DNA from: Thermococcus sp. MAR1
Lineage (GTDB): Archaea; Methanobacteriota_B; Thermococci; Thermococcales; Thermococcaceae
Reading direction: 5' to 3'
Assembly: GCF_012027305.1 (NCBI RefSeq)
Contig: NZ_SNUF01000001.1
Location: forward strand, 1,326,888 to 1,390,887
DNA: 64,000 nucleotides
The position numbers and the translations under genes were made by a program. This document shows, piece by piece, positions 61,142 to 64,000 of the stretch (position 1 is the first letter of the stretch; every line of letters starts with the position of its first letter). The notes under the pieces were generated by a model. The model was not told where the DNA came from. It ran no database searches and was given only the letters and a program-made list of their open reading frames with translations.

Positions 61142-62362
61142 ATGGATTACGTTCCCCTGATTCTGGGGCTGGTTATGGGAGTCGTTACTTCGTACACTGA
61201 TGTAAAGACGGGATTCGTTTTTGACAACCACATCTTTCCAACGCTCACCCTGATAGGAAAGCTCCTCGGGTGGGAGGAGGAAGGGGAAGATGAAGAGGGT
61301 CTCCCAGGGTGGATTCCCAGGCTAATTATACCAGCCGTCGAGGTAGGAATAATCTACCACCTCTACCTTGGAATCAGCCGAGGAGATGCACTCCTAGCAG
61401 CCTCGGGCCTCATCGGGCTTGTACTGGGCTTCGTCCTTGGGCTACTCCTTTACTACCTCGGAGCCTGGGCGAGTGGAGATGCGGTGATACTCGCCGGCTT
61501 TTCCGCGCTCCTGCCCTACGCACCGGCAACGGCTTCTATTGTCGCACCATACACTGTCGAGTACCCCCTCTATCCCCTGACGATACTCCTCAACAGCATC
61601 ATAGCGATATTCCCCTTCATCTTCGTCTACGCCTTTGGGGTTCTCATCGTTAGAAGAAAGTTCGCCGAGTTGAGGGCCATCTTCACCGAGAGGGCGAGGC
61701 TTACCCTTGAGTTGTCCCTCTGGATAATGGCCGCCCTCGGTCTCAGGCTGATAATCTACGAGGTCACGGGGGCCTCAATCGTTGGATTGTGGTCGTGGGT
61801 ATTCACAATCGGCGTGATATATGTCCTCGGAAAGTTCAGGAGAGTTGGGGATGTTATAGGGATTGGCGTCCTGGCATACCTGGTCTATCAGGAACCTGCA
61901 ACTGCTGTGGGGGCGTTTCTGAGGCTCCTGGCCGTGCTGTATCTGTTCAAAGTCTTCCTCTCCCTCGTGAAGTTCATGCGCACCGAAGTTCTGATGGAAG
62001 AGGTCACTGTGGAGGATCTCAGGGAGTGGGACATCCTGGGCGAGACGGTCTTTGAGAGGGACGGAAAAATCCTCAGGGACAGAACTGACACCTTCACGAG
62101 GATAAAGAATGCCCTCCTTAGTGCGGACTTGAATGCACTCCATCCCGATTACGGCAGGGTCATAGCCTCCCCGACCGCCGAGGGCCTGAGCAGGGAGCAG
62201 ATCGAGGAACTCAAGTGCCTCGTTGAAGAGGGGAGACTTGAAAACCGGTTCCTAAGAAAGAAGTCGATGCCCTTCGCTCCGGCGCTCTTCCTCGGCTTTC
62301 TGATAAGCTACTTCTGGGGCGATATGTTCTGGTGGATACAGCTCAAGATAGCCGGACTTTGA
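61142..62362 (+). CDS. Archaeal prepilin peptidase, class A24
   Basis: A membrane aspartic protease that cleaves class III (and FlaK-type) signal peptides. The 406 residues start with helix 1 and SYTDVKTGFVFDNH (D20), and the second catalytic residue D113 is in GAWASGDAVILAGFSALLP. About ten membrane helices; the region of about 265-385 (LREWDILGETVFERDGKILR) is a cytoplasmic insert that is larger than in FlaK (about 230 residues) and resembles EppA. ATG 61142 follows GAGGTGGAATC. It overlaps nothing, and its neighbour is the pilin-like gene. Confidence 0.85.
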   Translation: MDYVPLILGLVMGVVTSYTDVKTGFVFDNHIFPTLTLIGKLLGWEEEGEDEEGLPGWIPRLIIPAVEVGIIYHLYLGISRGDALLAASGLIGLVLGFVLGLLLYYLGAWASGDAVILAGFSALLPYAPATASIVAPYTVEYPLYPLTILLNSIIAIFPFIFVYAFGVLIVRRKFAELRAIFTERARLTLELSLWIMAALGLRLIIYEVTGASIVGLWSWVFTIGVIYVLGKFRRVGDVIGIGVLAYLVYQEPATAVGAFLRLLAVLYLFKVFLSLVKFMRTEVLMEEVTVEDLREWDILGETVFERDGKILRDRTDTFTRIKNALLSADLNALHPDYGRVIASPTAEGLSREQIEELKCLVEEGRLENRFLRKKSMPFAPALFLGFLISYFWGDMFWWIQLKIAGL

Positions 62363-62368
62363 GAAAAT

Positions 62369-62378
62369 GATTTAAAAC
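62369..62378 (+). promoter_or_regulatory. TATA box of the guide RNA pair
   Basis: GATTTAAAAC; its centre lies about 25 bp before 62398, the first base of the predicted H/ACA stem. Confidence 0.6.
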
Positions 62379-62397
62379 CGTCACCGAACCTTTATCC

Positions 62398-62458
62398 GGC
62401 CCGGCACCCGCCCACCCCGCGGAGGAGTGAGGCGGGGGTTCCGGTCGGGCCGACAGGG
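62398..62458 (+). ncRNA. H/ACA box guide RNA (single hairpin)
   Basis: GGCCCG (62398-62403) pairs perfectly with CGGGCC (62446-62451), followed by G and ACA (62453-62455). Above the pseudouridylation pocket, CCCGCC (62407-62412) pairs with GGCGGG (62431-62436). The loop has an A-G-T bulge followed by GA next to the upper stem, a k-turn-like element for L7Ae. The 16 nt between the pocket top and ACA fit the 14-16 nt rule of archaeal H/ACA RNAs. The 3' guide arm begins GGTTCC. The target is not established. Confidence 0.7.
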
Positions 62459-62512
62459 GGATGACGAGCTTTTGCTTTGCTGACTGTGATGAGCACGCCC
62501 TTCACTGACCCC
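62456..62512 (+). ncRNA. C/D box 2'-O-methylation guide RNA
   Basis: Has all four boxes in order: C ATGACGA (62461-62467, one mismatch to RTGATGA), D' CTGA (62480-62483), C' GTGATGA (62486-62492, perfect) and D CTGA (62505-62508). The two guides are 12 nt each (62468-62479 and 62493-62504) and the D'-C' spacer is two nt. By the box plus five rule both guides would modify a G, paired with C475 and C500. It follows the H/ACA RNA directly. Its D box region overlaps the stop of the HAD gene on the other strand. Confidence 0.85.
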
Positions 62513-63134
62513 GTCCTTCTATGAGCCCCCTGACTATCTCCATGACCTCATAGAGACTCTCAACGTTGTGATCGCCTTCAACACCCTCGTGAGGGTTTAT
62601 CGCTATGCTAACGTCTGCTTCTTTAAACATGCTCAGGTCGTTGTATCCATCGCCAACAGCTATCGTCAGCTCGGGCCTGAGCTCATCCTTAAGCTCCCTG
62701 AGTATAATCCCCTTGCTCTTGAAGTCAACGAGGGGATTAACTTTCCCGGTAACGACGCCGTTTTCAAAGATCAGCTCGTTGGCAAAAACGTAGTCAACCC
62801 CTAGCTCCTTGGCAACCCTTCCCGCAAGGCACATGAGGCCGCTGCTGAGTATCGCTATCTTGAAGTCGTTCTCCCGGAGAAACTCGATGAGCTCCTTTGC
62901 TCCATCCATGTACTCGACCGAGTTTGCCCATTCCATAATCTCATCTCTGGTGTGCCCCTTCCACAGGGAGGCATCGAGGTCGGCCCACTCCACGTAGCCT
63001 ATCTTTCCCGCAAAGAAGAGTTCGGCGTACTCCTTTCCCTTCTCCCAGGTTCCGAACTTCTTGTGAAGCTCCACCCAGCTCGATATGGATTTGACCAGAG
63101 TTCCTTCGAGATCAAAGGCTATGAGTATTACCAT
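62502..63134 (-). CDS. HAD-family phosphatase, SerB-like
   Basis: A 210-residue phosphatase with motif I FDLEGTLVKSISSW (D8 and E10 in place of the usual DxD), motif II AILSSGLMCLAGRVAKELGVDYVFANEL (about 95), and motif IV VGDGYNDLSMFKEADVSIAINP (about 157-178). The order and the cap resemble phosphoserine phosphatase; other phosphate esters are possible because motif I is not the strict DFDGT/S. ATG 63134 follows a GGTGG-type ribosome site. The 3' end overlaps the C/D guide RNA on the other strand. Confidence 0.85.
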   Translation of the reverse strand: MVILIAFDLEGTLVKSISSWVELHKKFGTWEKGKEYAELFFAGKIGYVEWADLDASLWKGHTRDEIMEWANSVEYMDGAKELIEFLRENDFKIAILSSGLMCLAGRVAKELGVDYVFANELIFENGVVTGKVNPLVDFKSKGIILRELKDELRPELTIAVGDGYNDLSMFKEADVSIAINPHEGVEGDHNVESLYEVMEIVRGLIEGRGQ

Positions 63135-63174
63135 CTTACCACCTTAAAAGAGAGCCGGTTTTGGTCTTAAAAGC

Positions 63175-64000
<826 letters not shown>

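Overview
The window is a dense, GC-rich archaeal chromosome segment. It carries TFB, PDCD5, ribosomal proteins S19e, L18Ae, L31e and L39e, IF-6, FEN1, CDC48/VAT ATPases, a PhnP-like hydrolase, ADP-forming acetate-CoA ligase and an archaeal 5S rRNA. TATA boxes of the type TTTATAAA, strong GGTG/GAGGTG Shine-Dalgarno sites, a CGP-CTERM anchored protein and a Phr-type heat-shock operator next to hsp20 and a CDC48 gene all point to Thermococcales, most likely the genus Thermococcus (inference from gene content; no database was searched).

Layout. 0-7.4 kb: glycosyltransferase, Sua5, a helical-repeat protein, an orphan nucleotidyltransferase, SerS and MoeA. 7.4-16.3 kb: a 51-residue Trp/acid miniprotein, an RNase H-fold protein coupled to the first CDC48 gene, a PRC-barrel protein, acetate-CoA ligase alpha, a PsiE-family protein, FEN1 and TFB. 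16.3-24.4 kb: a minus-strand block (PDCD5, S19e, CRM protein; VapBC; L39e-L31e-IF6-L18Ae; methylmalonyl-CoA mutase; an ABC exporter). 24.4-32.5 kb: an MBL-fold protein with no ordinary start codon, the Phr-controlled hsp20 and the second CDC48 gene, a pair of 49-residue miniproteins, a JAMM protease, MobB and an LSm protein. 32.7-40.3 kb: an NSS sodium symporter, an MptE-like enzyme and a complete five-gene oligopeptide ABC transporter.

40.3-55.2 kb is the accessory part: HEPN-MNT, TumA/TumE and a second VapBC pair, and, between 44.4 and 51.4 kb, five broken genes (a beta-propeller protein with two compensating frameshifts, three GNAT relics and a methyltransferase with two stops and a frameshift). 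55.2-64 kb returns to core genes: SAM hydroxide adenosyltransferase, a transglutaminase-fold lipoprotein without its catalytic Cys/His, tRNA Trm56, a CDP-alcohol phosphatidyltransferase, two coupled ASCH proteins, a class III pilin next to its prepilin peptidase, Pcm and the 3' part of a 5S rRNA gene.

The most striking item outside protein genes is at 62.37-62.51 kb: a TATA box, a single-hairpin H/ACA guide RNA ending in ACA and, directly behind it, a canonical C/D box guide RNA, apparently one dicistronic guide transcript. Several perfect inverted repeats at promoter positions (3918, 4637, 13722, 31609, 32536, 34746, 41558) suggest operators of unidentified regulators. The two CDC48 genes share a 140-bp tract with one mismatch, a sign of gene conversion.
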